A DNA stretch of 64,000 bases, taken from contig NC_079876.1 of assembly GCF_029227915.1 (NCBI RefSeq), positions 29,795,828 to 29,859,827 on the forward strand. Reading direction: 5' to 3'. Of the stretch, positions 10,851 through 21,775 are shown piece by piece (positions within the stretch are counted from its first letter, which is position 1; the number at the start of each line of letters is the position of its first letter). Below the pieces are notes generated by a model. The model made no database searches, was not told where the DNA came from, and saw only the letters and a list, made by a program, of their open reading frames with translations. Position numbers and translations under genes: made by a program. This stretch comes from Hydractinia symbiolongicarpus (lineage: Eukaryota; Cnidaria; Hydrozoa; Anthoathecata; Hydractiniidae).

Positions 10851-10927
10851 AGGTAGGGTTCGAACGCACGCGGACAATTGTCCATTGGAACTTAAGTCCA
10901 TCGCCTTAAGCACTCGGCCACCCTGGT
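10851..10927 (-). pseudogene. Truncated tRNA-Leu, copy 19, recombination junction
   Basis: The acceptor 3' strand is replaced by spacer sequence (gcaaaa joined to aggtaggg), so this unit is about 240 bp instead of ~450. Confidence 0.8.
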
Positions 10928-11289
10928 TGAAATTTCAGGTTAATAAGGTTACTTCAACTTGGAAAAAGTACGGGAAAGGAACCTTAGTATTCTAAATTGT
11001 GTAGGAGCATTGACATCTGCCGACCTTCCTATTTCTTTAATAATTTGCTGCTTTGATAATTCATTAAATTGGTTGGAACTGCAAAAAGGGACGGTAATCT
11101 TTGAGATTTTGATTTTGAAATTTGGTGACATGGAAGGAATAATTGCGCATCGTTAAATAATGGCTGGTAGAATTATTGTAGCTATTCTGTTTCTCCAAGT
11201 TAGATACTTCGCCGTTACGTGTCATGGCAAACACATTTCCACGTTGAAATTCTCCAAGCATCTTCAATTATCTTATCACACACGTTAAC

Positions 11290-11310
11290 GACCAGAGGTG
11301 GGGATCAAAC
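11290..11310 (-). pseudogene. tRNA-Leu copy 20, 3' fragment
   Basis: Acceptor 3' strand and part of the T arm, cut inside the B box by the ZAD/helicase element. The rest is at 15,077-15,150. Confidence 0.8.
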
Positions 11311-11982
11311 AACCTCGTTCCCAGGGCATTTTGCCTTGTTGATAAAGCTGATAGCGGCGATAAGGCCCTGGAACAGGCTGGTCACATGATCGCTTATAAT
11401 TTATGATAATTATACCCAAAATATAATTTATGCATAGTTTTCTTTCGCGGCAGTAACAACAAACATGGCAGCTGGGCTGTTGGTCTCCAGCTTTAAAAAA
11501 TTGACTCAACATTAGAAAGGATTAGGGATTGTGATATTATTTATATATATAGCTAGTTATTATTATTATATGTAACATAAGACACCAGGAATAGATAGAA
11601 ATTTAAGTTTTTAGTTGCATAAAAAATACAGGCAAATGTAACTACCTTTACTGATTTGTTGTGTAGCAGGCCAGACATAAAGATGCAAATGTCACTAGCT
11701 TTACTGATTTGTTGACGTTGTAGCAGATCAGACATAAAGGTAGCTAGCTACCTTTTCGCTAAAGTAATGCAATAAGTAATAAGCCTTTTTTTTTCCTTCT
11801 GTATATGAAACAGCCTACTATGTTTAAACTACTTTATGTTGAGTGTACAAAGGAATATAGTAACTATATTGTTTTTTTGTTTTAGTTCAGCTAGCTACAT
11901 ATTGCTAAGTTAGTAGTGATAACAGTGCAAATGTTTCAAGTCAGTTTTGGAGTACTTTTGTCAATGTCATCTTCACATTGTA

Positions 11983-12603
11983 ATGGCTGAAGTTGTTAAT
12001 ACACCAACAAAGATATATACTAAACATGCCACTTTACCTAAAAATGAAGTGCTTTGTCGGTTATGCTGTATTGTCACTGCTCAAAACCATGTGACAAAGT
12101 GTTTTTCAAAAAGTGGAGAAAAAATTTACCTAACATTTAAAATTAAGCAAACATGTGGAATAAGAGTGTCACAAGATGATGGAATGTCTGATGCTATATG
12201 TCGTAAATGTATATCATTTATTCAAAAAATGCATGAATACCGATGTCAGTGCCAAAAATATCAAAGTTTACATAAACAAAATGTTTCAGTTAAACGTTGT
12301 GCAGTTTCTTCACCAAGTAAAACCACATCTGTGGCAAAAAAGAAGCTTTTTGAAAATAAACCTGCTCTCTGTGATGTCACAAACATACAAAGAAATAAAG
12401 AAAATTGTGAAAATTCCATGGTAGACTTTGAAAGTAAAATGTTGCTGGAGGTTGAAAGTGATTCTGCAAAACTTTGTAGGAGAACTAAACCATCATACTT
12501 ACATGATACAAGCTACAATGGCTTACAGACATTTGATTTCGAAAGTTTATGGGAAGAGTTAGAATCAAATCATTCTTTATTGTTAAAAATTAGAAGTATA
12601 TAA
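11983..12603 (+). CDS. ZAD-like zinc-finger protein of the transposon
   Basis: A 206-residue frame starting at ATG 11,983; the frame is open further upstream but without an earlier ATG. The N-terminus shows C25-R-L-C28 and C73-R-K-C76 (Cx2C, 44 residues, Cx2C), the four-cysteine layout of zinc-finger-associated domains (zf-AD). These usually mediate dimerisation. No C2H2 fingers follow; the rest is lysine/serine-rich and then acidic, with no other domain I recognise. It converges on the helicase gene, whose stop lies about 260 bp away. The protein could be a DNA-binding or accessory factor of the element; this is inference. The frame has no internal stop, unlike its helicase neighbour. Confidence 0.65.
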   Translation: MAEVVNTPTKIYTKHATLPKNEVLCRLCCIVTAQNHVTKCFSKSGEKIYLTFKIKQTCGIRVSQDDGMSDAICRKCISFIQKMHEYRCQCQKYQSLHKQNVSVKRCAVSSPSKTTSVAKKKLFENKPALCDVTNIQRNKENCENSMVDFESKMLLEVESDSAKLCRRTKPSYLHDTSYNGLQTFDFESLWEELESNHSLLLKIRSI

Positions 12604-13914
12604 GTTATTTGTGATGGTTGTGAATGGGTTTTTTTCTACTTTATATATTTTACTAAACTTTTACTCTCTATATATATGTTTTTATTTCAAATTTTTGGAC
12701 AGTTTGTTGCGTGAAACTAGTATCAAGAAAAAAAATATATACACTCTTTTCATAAAGCATAGATATAAAAGGCTGGTCATACTCTTCTTTAAACAATATA
12801 ATACTTTACTGACCTCTGTAGGAAGACTTTTGGTATTTTTATGAAACAAAGTGTATATGTATTTTCTCAAAAATACTTTGACAAAATATTTTGAACTTCT
12901 TTAGCAATGTTCTCATCTAACATGGATAAATCAGGGGCACCTGTGTTTGATTGTGAGCTTGTGTAACAAATGTCAGCGGCAAGCTCTTTGGGAGTCCCAA
13001 ACAAAAATATCGAATTTTCTTCACTAATGTTGGATAGGGCCATACATAGTTCCTTATTTAATTCATTTCTTAATTTTGCTGTTAAACGAGTTCTTACAGT
13101 GGTTTGTTTTTCTACCAATTCCACTTTTTCACAGATTGAACAACATTTTTCTTGAAGTTAGTGCTTGAAACCAAAATGTTTTTGAATATGCTCCCTTAGG
13201 CAAGTTGATGTCTGGCAGTACAATTTCATATTTTTATCCACATTTGTTTTATTTGCCGAAACATCGGAATTATTGTAAAACAAAATAGCTGTTGCAGGTT
13301 GCTCACTTCTGCCAGCTCGTCCTATTTCTTGAACATAAGCTTCAAGATTGCTGGGTGGGGTAATGTGGTAAACATTTTCTACATGTGGAATATTAACACC
13401 CATTCCGAGCGCAGTGGTAGCAAAGATAACTCTGATCCGTGAGTTCTTCTTAGAAATTTTCTTTATGATAATTTGTTTCATAGCTTTTGTCTGCGGTGCA
13501 TGGTATTGACAAAACAAACGACTAGATGGTGTTTTTCCAAATCCCACATATTGAAATGTGCTTAAAATTCTTTCAAATAGATTAAAGGCAAGACCACAAT
13601 ATTTTAATTTCATATAAATGATTGTCATTGGAAATTTTTCTCTTACTGAATTTAATGAATTTGCTATAGGTAACAATATATTCTCATAGCTTTCGAATCC
13701 AGAAGCATTACTTTTGCGGATCTTTTTGTCAAGAAATATGTTTTTGCGGTTGGGATTTACTCTGATAACTTTTGCTGTTGACATATTCAATGACTTCACT
13801 AAACTTGTTATATGATGAGGTGAGGCAGTTGCAGTAAGGGCTAACATAGATGCTTTTGGAAAATAAGTGCGCACTGTGGAAAGTTCTTTAAAATCTTTTT
13901 TAAATTCTTCTCCC

Positions 13915-14355
13915 CTGAAATGTATATTTAGATATTTTATTGGTTAATTTTTTTTTTATATATAAAAGTACATAGTCCTTTTTAGAGCAGCATCTTATTA
14001 ATTTATTTTGTTATATATTTTTTATTAATTATTTTCTTTGTCAACCTGACAAAGAAATAATCGAAACGTAAAATCAAAATGAAATGAATAGTTTTTTTTG
14101 ACTCCATATGTATAGCTAGCTATTCGAGGTAATTTAATGACATGACCAGCTATTGTACAAAAACCCAATCAGGACTTGCACCCGAACTGCAGAGTTGCAG
14201 GTAGCTTATCTACTTTAGGTTTTCCACAATACAGTACACATAGCTAGTCATAACATTGTAAATTACTTTAACTAAGTCAAAAATGTTTCTAAGATGTAGC
14301 TAACTTGTTCTTAAATATATATATGAGAAGAAAAAAACAGTATATATATACTTAC
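13915..14355 (-). other. Intron of the helicase gene
   Basis: Bounded by GTAAGTATAT at the 5' end and a TTTCAG acceptor. It holds an 11-bp hairpin (14,033-14,057) followed by the 3' sequence CGAAACGTAAA, which also occurs after the hairpin at the Penelope element tail. Confidence 0.7.
14033..14057. repeat. Perfect 11-bp hairpin
   Basis: Arms TTTCTTTGTCA and TGACAAAGAAA with a 3-nt loop, followed by taatCGAAACGTAAA on the plus strand. Confidence 0.7.
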
Positions 14356-14962
14356 CAAAATTCTACACAATGGGCCTCGTCAATAACAATTCCAACAACA
14401 TTATCTTGATACACAGTTGACTTTAATAAATTTCTGCCTTGCTCGGAAAGTATTGCCTCTGGATGAGCGAAGAGTAGATTTATATCCCCTTCTTGCACCT
14501 TTTTGATATATTGATTTCTTCATGAGTTTTCATTTTGGCAAACAAACTTTCATAAGAGCTTGTGGAACTATTATTGAAATGAAGTGACATTGCTGAAATA
14601 CCAACACTGTTTAAAAACTGCACTTGGTCTTCTATAATTGAAGATAAAGGACACACCACAATAACGATATTCCTTGTACTTTTTTGTGGTATAACGTCAG
14701 GAAGAAGTTGAATAATTAACGACTTTTCATAACCCGTAGGAAGGACAGCTACAACATCCCTGCCCTTTAAAAGAGCTTCAAAACATTGAACTTGTTTAGG
14801 CTTAAGACAGTGAGAAGGAAAACCTTCGTGCAAATTAAATACAAAATCCAAACGTTTCAACACATCCATCTTTTGGCTATCTCCTATCTCGCTTGTATTA
14901 ATGCGTCTCTGTTAAAGCTTGAGACGAGCGTCAAATTTGCATCTCATTATCTCTGGAATTTC

Positions 14963-14991
14963 AAAAATGCCCATTATATCTGGGCATTTTT
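14963..14991. repeat. Perfect 11-bp hairpin near the right end of the ZAD/helicase element
   Basis: Arms AAAAATGCCCA and TGGGCATTTTT with a 7-nt spacer. It lies between the helicase start and the inner inverted block of the element. Confidence 0.7.
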
Positions 14992-15076
14992 GTATCACAT
15001 GACCAGCCTGTTCCAGGTTCATTGTTGGCCACTCCGAAATAACGGCTCAGGGGCCATAAGACCCTGGGGACGAGGA

Positions 15077-15150
15077 TGGGGATCGAACACACGCAGACAA
15101 TTGTCCACTGGAACTTAAGTCCATCGCCTTAAGCACTCGGCCACCCTGGT
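15077..15150 (-). pseudogene. tRNA-Leu copy 20, 5' fragment
   Basis: Continues the gene split at 11,310. The 12-bp tggggatcgaac is repeated on both sides of the insertion. Confidence 0.8.
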
Positions 15151-15505
15151 TGAAATTTCAGGTTAATAAGGTTACTTGAATTTGGAAAAAGTACGGGAAA
15201 TGAACCTTGGTATTCTAAATCGCCCATTGCTATTTGACGACCTTCAGACTTTTCAATAATTTGCCATTTTGATAACTCAACAAATTGACCGGAACGGCAA
15301 AAAAGTATGGTAATAATGGGGATTTTGAGTTTGAAATTTTGAGATATGGAAAGAATAATTGCGCATCGTGAAATAACGGCTGGTAGAGTTATTGTAGCTT
15401 TTCTATTTCTCCAAGGTCAATACTTCGCCACAACGTGTCATGGCAAACACATTTCCACGTTGAAATTCTCCAAGCATCTTCAATCATCTTATCACACACG
15501 TTAAC

Positions 15506-15588
15506 CACCAGAGGTGGGGATCGAACCCACGCAGACAATTGTCCATTGGAACTTAAGTCCATCGCCTTAAGCACTCGGCCACCCTGGT
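15506..15588 (-). tRNA. tRNA-Leu(UAA)-like, copy 21, class B
   Basis: Type sequence of class B: G73, D-loop GUGCUUAA in place of GUGGUUAA, anticodon stem AUGGA against UCCAA (A27-A43 clash), U59 in the T loop. The B box GGTTCGATCC is intact. A T6 run lies about 200 nt downstream. Confidence 0.75.
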
Positions 15589-15905
15589 TGAAATTTCAGG
15601 TTAATATAGTTACTTGAATGTGGAAAAAGTACGGGAAATAAACCTTAGTATTCTAAATCGCACAAGACCATTGCTATTTGACGACCTTCAGATTTTTCAA
15701 TAAGTTGCCATTTTGATAACTCAACACAATGAATGGAGCTGCAAAAAGGGATGGTAATATTTGGGATTTTGAATTTGAAATTTTGAGATATGGAAGGCAT
15801 AATTGCGAATTGTGAAATAACGGCTTGTAGAATTATTGGTGCTATTCCATTTCGCTATGTGCGATACTTCACCACAACGTATCGTGTTAACACATTTCCA
15901 CGGTT

Positions 15906-15909
15906 AAAA
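15906..15909 (-). terminator. Proximal T4, candidate Pol III terminator
   Basis: A T4 run on the transcribed strand lies about 50 nt past the 3' end of the intact copy at 15,959. It occurs only in units whose spacer reads cggttaaaac or gtttaaaatt at this point; units reading cgttgaaatt lack it. Confidence 0.4.
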
Positions 15910-15958
15910 CTCTCGAAGCATCCCTCATTCTTCTTATCACACAGGTTAACCTAGCTAA

Positions 15959-16041
15959 TACCAGAGGTGGGGTTCGAACCCACGCGGACAATCGTCCATT
16001 GGAACTTAAGTCCAACGCCTTAACCACTCGGCCACCCTGGT
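15959..16041 (-). tRNA. tRNA-Leu(UAA), copy 22, intact
   Basis: All stems pair; variable arm GGAC-GAUU-GUCC. A T4 lies about 50 nt downstream, the best terminator context among the intact copies. Confidence 0.95.
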
Positions 16042-16405
16042 TGAAACTTCAGGTTAATAAGGTTACTTCAACTTGGAAAAGGTACTGGAAATGAACTTTA
16101 GTATCCTAAGACGTGCAAGAGCATTAACATTTGTCGACGTCCTTATTTCCTTAAAACATTTCCGTTTTGATAATTCATGAAATTGAATGGAACTGCAAAA
16201 AAATGATTTTAATCCTTGAGGTTTTGAACTTGAAATTTGGTGACATGAAAGGAATAATTGCGCATCGTGAAACAACGGCTGGTAGAATTATTATAGCTAT
16301 TCTATTTCTCCAAGTTTGATACTTCGCCACAACGTGTCATGGTAACACATTTCCATGTTTAAAATTCTTCAAGCATCCTTCAATCATCTCATCATACAGG
16401 TTAAC

Positions 16406-16488
16406 CACCAGAGGTGGGGATCGAACCCACGCAGACAATTGTCCATTGGAACTTAAGTCCATCGCCTTAAGCACTCGGCCACCCTGGT
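16406..16488 (-). tRNA. tRNA-Leu(UAA)-like, copy 23, class B
   Basis: Class B type sequence, unchanged. Confidence 0.72.
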
Positions 16489-16848
16489 TGAAATTTCAGG
16501 TTAATAAGGTTACTTGAATTTGGAAAAAGTACGGGAAATGAACCTTAGTATTCTAAGTCGCCCAAGAGCATTGCTATTTGACGACCTTCAGACTTTTCAA
16601 TAATTTGCCATTTTGATAACTCAACAAATTGACCGGAACTGCAAAAAAGTATGGTAATAATTGGGATTTTGAGTTTGAATTTTGAGATATGGAAGGAATA
16701 ATTGCGCATCTTGAAATAACGGCTGGTAGAGTTATTGTAGCTTTTCTATTTCTCCGAGGTCAATACTTCGCCACAACGTGTCATGGCAAACACATTTCCA
16801 CGTTGAAATTCTCCAAGCATCTTCAATCATCTTATCACACACGTTAAC

Positions 16849-16931
16849 CACCAGAGGTGGGGATCGAACCCACGCAGACAATTGTCCATTGGAACTTAAG
16901 TCCATCGCCTTAAGCACTCGGCCACCCTGGT
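16849..16931 (-). tRNA. tRNA-Leu(UAA)-like, copy 24, class B
   Basis: Class B type sequence, unchanged. Confidence 0.72.
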
Positions 16932-17293
16932 TGAAATTTCAGGTTAATATAGTTACTTGAATTTGGAAAAAGTACGGGAAATGAATCTTAGTATTCTAAA
17001 TCGCACAAGAGCATTGCTATTTGACGACCTTCAGATTTTTCAATAATTTGCCATTTTGATAACTCAACACAATGAATGGAGCTGCAAAAAGGGATGGTAA
17101 TATTTGGGATTGTGGATTTGAAATTTTGAGATATGGAAGGCATAATTGCGAATCGTGAAATAACGGCCTGTAGAATTATTGGTGCTATTCCATTTCGCTA
17201 TGTGCGATACTTCACCACAACGTATCGTGTTAACACATTTCCACGGTTAAAACTCTCGAAGCATCCCTCATTCTTTTTACCACACAGGTTAAC

Positions 17294-17376
17294 CACCAGA
17301 GGCGGGGTTCGAACGCACGCGGACAATTGTCCAGTGGAACTTAAGTCCATCGCCTTAAGCACTCTACCACCCTGGT
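17294..17376 (-). tRNA. tRNA-Leu(UAA)-like, copy 25, class B variant
   Basis: Adds a damaged D stem (actctacca), a C-C clash in the T stem (gaacgcac), and A27-C43. Confidence 0.5.
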
Positions 17377-17747
17377 TGAAATTTTAAGTTAATAAGGTTA
17401 CTTGAATTTGTAAAAAGTACGGGAAATGAACCTTAGTATTCTAAATTGCGTAGGAGCATTGACAACTGCCGACCTTCCTATTTCTTTAATAATTTGCCGC
17501 CTTGATAATTCAACAAATTGACCGGAACTGCAAAAAATTATGGTAATATTTGGGATTTTGAGTTGAAAATTTTGAGATATGGAAGGAATAATTGTGCATC
17601 GTGAAATAACGGCTGGTAGAGTTATTGTAGCTTTTCTATTTCTACAAGGTCAATACTTCGCCACAACGTGTCATGGCAAACACATTTCCACGTTGAAATT
17701 CTCCAAGCATCCTTCAATCATCTTATCACACAGGTTAACCTAGCTAA

Positions 17748-17830
17748 TACCAGAGGTGGGGTTCGAACCCACGCGGACAATCGTCCATTGGAACTTAAGT
17801 CCAACGCCTTAACCACTCGGCCACCCTGGT
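17748..17830 (-). tRNA. tRNA-Leu(UAA), copy 26, intact
   Basis: Identical to copy 22 over the gene, but the spacer reads cgttgaaatt, so the proximal T4 is missing. Confidence 0.95.
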
Positions 17831-18193
17831 TGAAACTTCAGGTTAATAAGGTTACTTCAACTTGGAAAAGGTACTGGAAATGAACTTTAGTATCCTAAGA
17901 CGTGCAAGAGCATTAACATTTGTCGACGTCCTTATTTCCTTAAAAAATTTCCGTTTTGATAATTCATGAAATTGAATGGAACTGCAAAAAGTGATTTTAA
18001 TCCTTGAGGTTTTGAACTTGAAATTTGGTGACATGAAAGGAATAATTGCGCATCGTGAAACAACGGCTGGTAGAATTATTGTAGCTATTCTATTTCTCCA
18101 AGTTTGATACTTCGCCACAACGTGTCATGGTAACACATTTCCATGTTTAAAATTCTTCAAGCATCCTTCAATCATCTCATCATACAGGTTAAC

Positions 18194-18276
18194 CACCAGA
18201 GGTGGGGATCGAACCCACGCAGACAATTGTCCATTGGAACTTAAGTCCATCGCCTTAAGCACTCGGCCACCCTGGT
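18194..18276 (-). tRNA. tRNA-Leu(UAA)-like, copy 27, class B
   Basis: Class B type sequence, unchanged. Confidence 0.72.
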
Positions 18277-18636
18277 TGAAATTTCAGGTTAATAAGGTTG
18301 CTTGAATTTGGAAAAAGTACGGGAAATGAACCTTAGTATTCTAAGTCGCCCAAGAGCATTGCTATTTGACGACCTTCAGACTTTTCAATAATTTGCCATT
18401 TTGATAACTCAACAAATTGACCGGAACTGCAAAAAAGTATGGTAATAATTGGGATTTTGAGTTTGAATTTTGAGATATGGAAGGAATAATTGCGCATCTT
18501 GAAATAACGGCTGGTAGAGTTATTGTAGCTTTTCTATTTCTCCAAGGTCAATACTTCGCCACAACGTGTCATGGCAAACACATTTCCACGTTGAAATTCT
18601 CCAAGCATCTTCAATCATCTTATCACACACGTTAAC

Positions 18637-18719
18637 CACCAGAGGTGGGGATCGAACCCACGTAGACAATTGTCCATTGGAACTTAAGTCCATCGCCTTA
18701 AGCACTCGGCCACCCTGGT
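18637..18719 (-). tRNA. tRNA-Leu(UAA)-like, copy 28, class B
   Basis: One extra change beside the T stem (cgtagac). Confidence 0.7.
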
Positions 18720-19080
18720 TGAAATTTCAGGTTAATATAGTTACTTGAATTTGGAAAAAGTACGGGAAATGAACCTTAGTATTCTAAATCGCACAAGACC
18801 ATTACTATTTGACGATCTTCAGATTTTTCAATAATTTGCCATTTTGATAACTCAACAAAATGAATGAAGCTGCAAAAAAGGATGGTAATATTTAGGATTT
18901 TCAGTTTGAAATTTTGAGATATGGAAGGCATAATTGCGCATCGTGAAATAACGGCTGGTAGAATTATTGTAGCTTTTCTATTTCTCCAAGGTCAATACTT
19001 CGCCACAACGTGTCATGGCAAACACATTTCCACGTTGAAATTCTCCAAGCATCTTCAATCATCTTATCACACACGTTAAC

Positions 19081-19163
19081 CACCAGAGGTGGGGATCGAA
19101 CCCACGCAGACAATTTTCTATTAGAACTTAAGTCCATCGCCTTAAGCACTCGGCCACCCTGGT
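19081..19163 (-). tRNA. tRNA-Leu(UAA)-like, copy 29, class B variant
   Basis: Variable arm and 3' anticodon stem altered (ttttctattaga). Confidence 0.6.
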
Positions 19164-19533
19164 TGAAATTTCAGGTTAATAAGGTTACTTGAATTTGGAA
19201 AAAGTACGGGAAATGAACCTTAGTATTCTAAATCGCACAAGACCATTGCTATTTGACGACCTTCAGATTTTTCAATAATTTGCCATTTTGATAACTCAAC
19301 AAAATTAATGGAGCTGCAAAAAGGGATGGTAATATTTGGGATTTTGAATTTGAAATTTTGAGATATGGAAGGCATAATTGCGAATCGTGAAATAACGGCT
19401 TGTAGAATTATTGTAGCTATTCCATTTCGCTATGTGCGATACTTCACCACAACGTATCGTGTTAACACATTTCCACGGTTAAAACTCTCGAAGCATCCCT
19501 CAATCTTCTTATCACACAGGTTAACCTAGCTAA

Positions 19534-19616
19534 TACCAGAGTTGGGGTTCAAACTCACGCGGACAATCGTCCATTGGAACTTAAGTCCAACGCCTTAACC
19601 ACTCGGCCATCCTGGT
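19534..19616 (-). tRNA. tRNA-Leu(UAA)-like, copy 30, class A with T-arm damage
   Basis: T arm reads ttggggttcaaactcac: the outer T-stem pair is lost and C56 is U. Anticodon and D arms intact. Confidence 0.6.
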
Positions 19617-19980
19617 TGAAACTTCAGGTTAATAAGGTTACTTCAACTTGGAAAAGGTACTGGAAATGAACTTTAGTATCCTAAGACGTGCAAAAGCATT
19701 AACATTTGTCGACGTTCTTATTTCCTTAAAAAATTTCCGTTTTGATAATTCATGAAATTGAATGGAACTGCAAAAAAATGATTTTAATCCTTGAGGTTTT
19801 GAACTTGAAATTTGGTGACATGAAAGGAATAATTGCGCATCGTGAAACAACGGCTGGTAGAATTATTGTAGCTATTCTATTTCTCCAAGTTTGATACTTC
19901 GCCACAACGTGTCATGGTAACACATTTCCATGTTTAAAATTCTTCAAGCATCCTTCAATCATCTCATCATACAGGTTAAC

Positions 19981-20063
19981 CACCAGAGGTGGGGATCGAA
20001 CCCACGCAGACAATTGTCCATTGGAACTTAAGTCCATCGCCTTAAGCACTCGGCCACCCTGGT
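19981..20063 (-). tRNA. tRNA-Leu(UAA)-like, copy 31, class B
   Basis: Class B type sequence, unchanged. Confidence 0.72.
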
Positions 20064-20423
20064 TGAAATTTCAGGTTAATAAGGTTACTTGAATTTGGAA
20101 AAAGTACGGGAAATGAACCTTAGTATTCTAAGTCGCCCAAGAGCATTGCTATTTGACGACCTTCAGACTTTTCAATAATTTGCCATTTTGATAACTCAAC
20201 AAATTGACCGGAACTGCAAAAAAGTATGGTAATAATTGGGATTTTGAGTTTGAATTTTGAGATATGGAAGGAATAATTGCGCATCTTGAAATAACGGCTG
20301 GTAGAGTTATTGTAGCTTTTCTATTTCTCCAAGGTCAATACTTCGCCACAACGTGTCATGGCAAACACATTTCCACGTTGAAATTCTCCAAGCATCTTCA
20401 ATCATCTTATCACACACGTTAAC

Positions 20424-20506
20424 CACCAGAGGTGGGGATCGAACCCACGCAGACAATTGTCCATTGGAACTTAAGTCCATCGCCTTAAGCACTCGGCCAC
20501 CCTGGT
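20424..20506 (-). tRNA. tRNA-Leu(UAA)-like, copy 32, class B
   Basis: Class B type sequence, unchanged. Confidence 0.72.
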
Positions 20507-20868
20507 TGAAATTTCAGGTTAATATAGTTACTTGAATTTGGAAAAAGTACGGGAAATGAACCTTAGTATTCTAAATCGCACAAGAGCATTGCTATTTGAC
20601 GACCTTCAGATTTTTCAATAATTTGCCATTTTGATAACTCAACACAATGAATGGAGCTGCAAAAAGGGATGGTAATATTTGGGATTTTGAATTTGAAATT
20701 TTGAGATATGGAAGGCATAATTGCGAATCGTGAAATAACGGCCTGTAGAATTATTGGTGCTATTCCATTTCGCTATGTGCGATACTTCACCACAACGTAT
20801 CGTGTTAACACATTTCCACGGTTAAAACTCTCGAAGCATCCCTCATTCTTTTTATCACACAGGTTAAC

Positions 20869-20951
20869 CACCAGAGGCGGGGTTCGAACGCACGCGGACA
20901 ATTGTCCATTGGAACTTAAGTCCATCGCCTTAAGCACTCTACCACCCTGGT
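20869..20951 (-). tRNA. tRNA-Leu(UAA)-like, copy 33, class B variant
   Basis: Sister of copy 25, without its anticodon-stem C43. Confidence 0.5.
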
Positions 20952-21322
20952 TGAAATTTTAAGTTAATAAGGTTACTTGAATTTGTAAAAAGTACGGGAA
21001 ATGAACCTTAGTATTCTAAATTGTGTAGGAGCATTGACAACTGCCGACCTTCCTATTTCTTTAATAATTTGCCGCCTTGATAATTCAACAAATTGACCGG
21101 AACTGCAAAAAAGTATGGTAACATTTGGGATTTTGAGTTTGAAATTGTGAGATATGGAAGGAATAATTGTGCATCGTGAAATAACGGCTGGTAGAGTTAT
21201 TGTAGCTTTTCTATTTCTACAAGGTCAATACTTCGCCACAACGTGTCATGGCAAACACATTTCCACGTTGAAATTCTCCAAGCATCCTTCAATCATCTTA
21301 TCACACAGGTTAACCTAGCTAA

Positions 21323-21405
21323 TACCAGAGGTGGGGTTCGAACCCAGGCAGACAATTGTCGAATGGAATTTAAGTCCATCGCCTTAACCACTCGGCCACC
21401 CTGGT
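21323..21405 (-). tRNA. tRNA-Leu(UAA), copy 34, class C
   Basis: A73 and G18G19; the anticodon stem AUGGA/UCCAU is compensated. Outer T-stem pair is C-C (cccag); anticodon loop CUUAAAU. Confidence 0.75.
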
Positions 21406-21775
21406 TGAAATTTCAGGTTAATAACGTTACTTGAATTTGGAAAAAGTACGGGAAATGAACCTTAGTATTCTAAATCGCCCAAGAGCATTACTATTTGACG
21501 ATCTTAAGATTTTTCAATAATTTGCCATTTTGATAACTCAACAAAATGAATGAAGCTGCAAAAAAGGATGGTAATATTTAGGATTTTCAGTTTGAAATTT
21601 TGAGATATGGAAGGCATATTTGCGCATCGTGAAATAAGGGCTTGTAGAATTATTGGTGCTATTCCATTTCGCCATGTGCGATACTTCACCACAACGTATT
21701 ATGATAACACATTTCCACGGTTAAAACTCTCCAAGCATCCCTCTATCTTCTTATCACACAGGTTAACCTAGCTAA

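Larger units (their letters stand above)
12867..14869 (-). pseudogene. RecQ-type ATP-dependent DNA helicase, broken
   Basis: Two exons, 14,869-14,356 and 13,914-12,867, with canonical GTAAG donor and TTTCAG acceptor; joining them restores a tryptophan codon right after the DEAH box (IDEAHCVEFW), as in RecQ. Visible motifs: Q-motif/Walker A region near residue 45, VVCPLSSIIEDQV (Ia), DEAH (II), ALTATAS (III), ATTALGMGVNIP (V) and QEIGRAGR (VI), then a cysteine-rich zinc-binding tail. Three defects are seen. Walker A reads PTGYEKS, with Glu where RecQ has Gly. A one-base loss in an A-run near 14,515 shifts the frame. An in-frame TAA stands at 13,158-13,160 just before the CCSIC zinc residues. 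It unwinds DNA in intact relatives; this copy is very probably dead. It belongs to the surrounding transposon. Confidence 0.8.
11313..15075. mobile_element. ZAD + RecQ-helicase DNA transposon, Academ-like (tentative)
   Basis: The ends are inverted: CCTCGTTCCCAGGG at the left and CCTCGTCCCCAGGG read inward from 15,075. A second inverted block, CTGGAACAGGCTGGTCA, lies about 65-85 bp further in on both sides. The 12 bp tggggatcRaac occurs just outside each end (11,299-11,310 and 15,077-15,088), as if the target had been duplicated. Inside are a ZAD zinc-finger gene on the plus strand and a spliced helicase gene on the minus strand, convergent. No DDE transposase is visible, so this copy is non-autonomous or decayed. 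A superfamily II helicase is known from AcademH transposons, which suggests that family, but the long flanking repeat does not fit the usual 3-4 bp. The 5' part (11,313-11,982) holds no gene I can support. Confidence 0.6.
15959..17830. repeat. Higher-order repeat, 3575-bp offset, first copy
   Basis: Five successive tRNA starts (15,959 to 17,748) recur exactly 3575 bp later, with matching class order A-B-B-B variant-A/C. Confidence 0.8.
19534..21405. repeat. Higher-order repeat, 3575-bp offset, second copy
   Basis: Counterpart of 15,959-17,830. Class A copies at both ends differ from their sisters, consistent with later local conversion. Confidence 0.8.

Noticed and set aside
12611-12844. 77-codon frame after the ZAD gene
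   Set aside because: T-rich 3' region; the encoded residues are mostly F, L, Y from composition.
14155-14210. Possible tRNA-like B box (cttgcacccgaactgc)
   Set aside because: No A box at proper distance and no cloverleaf.
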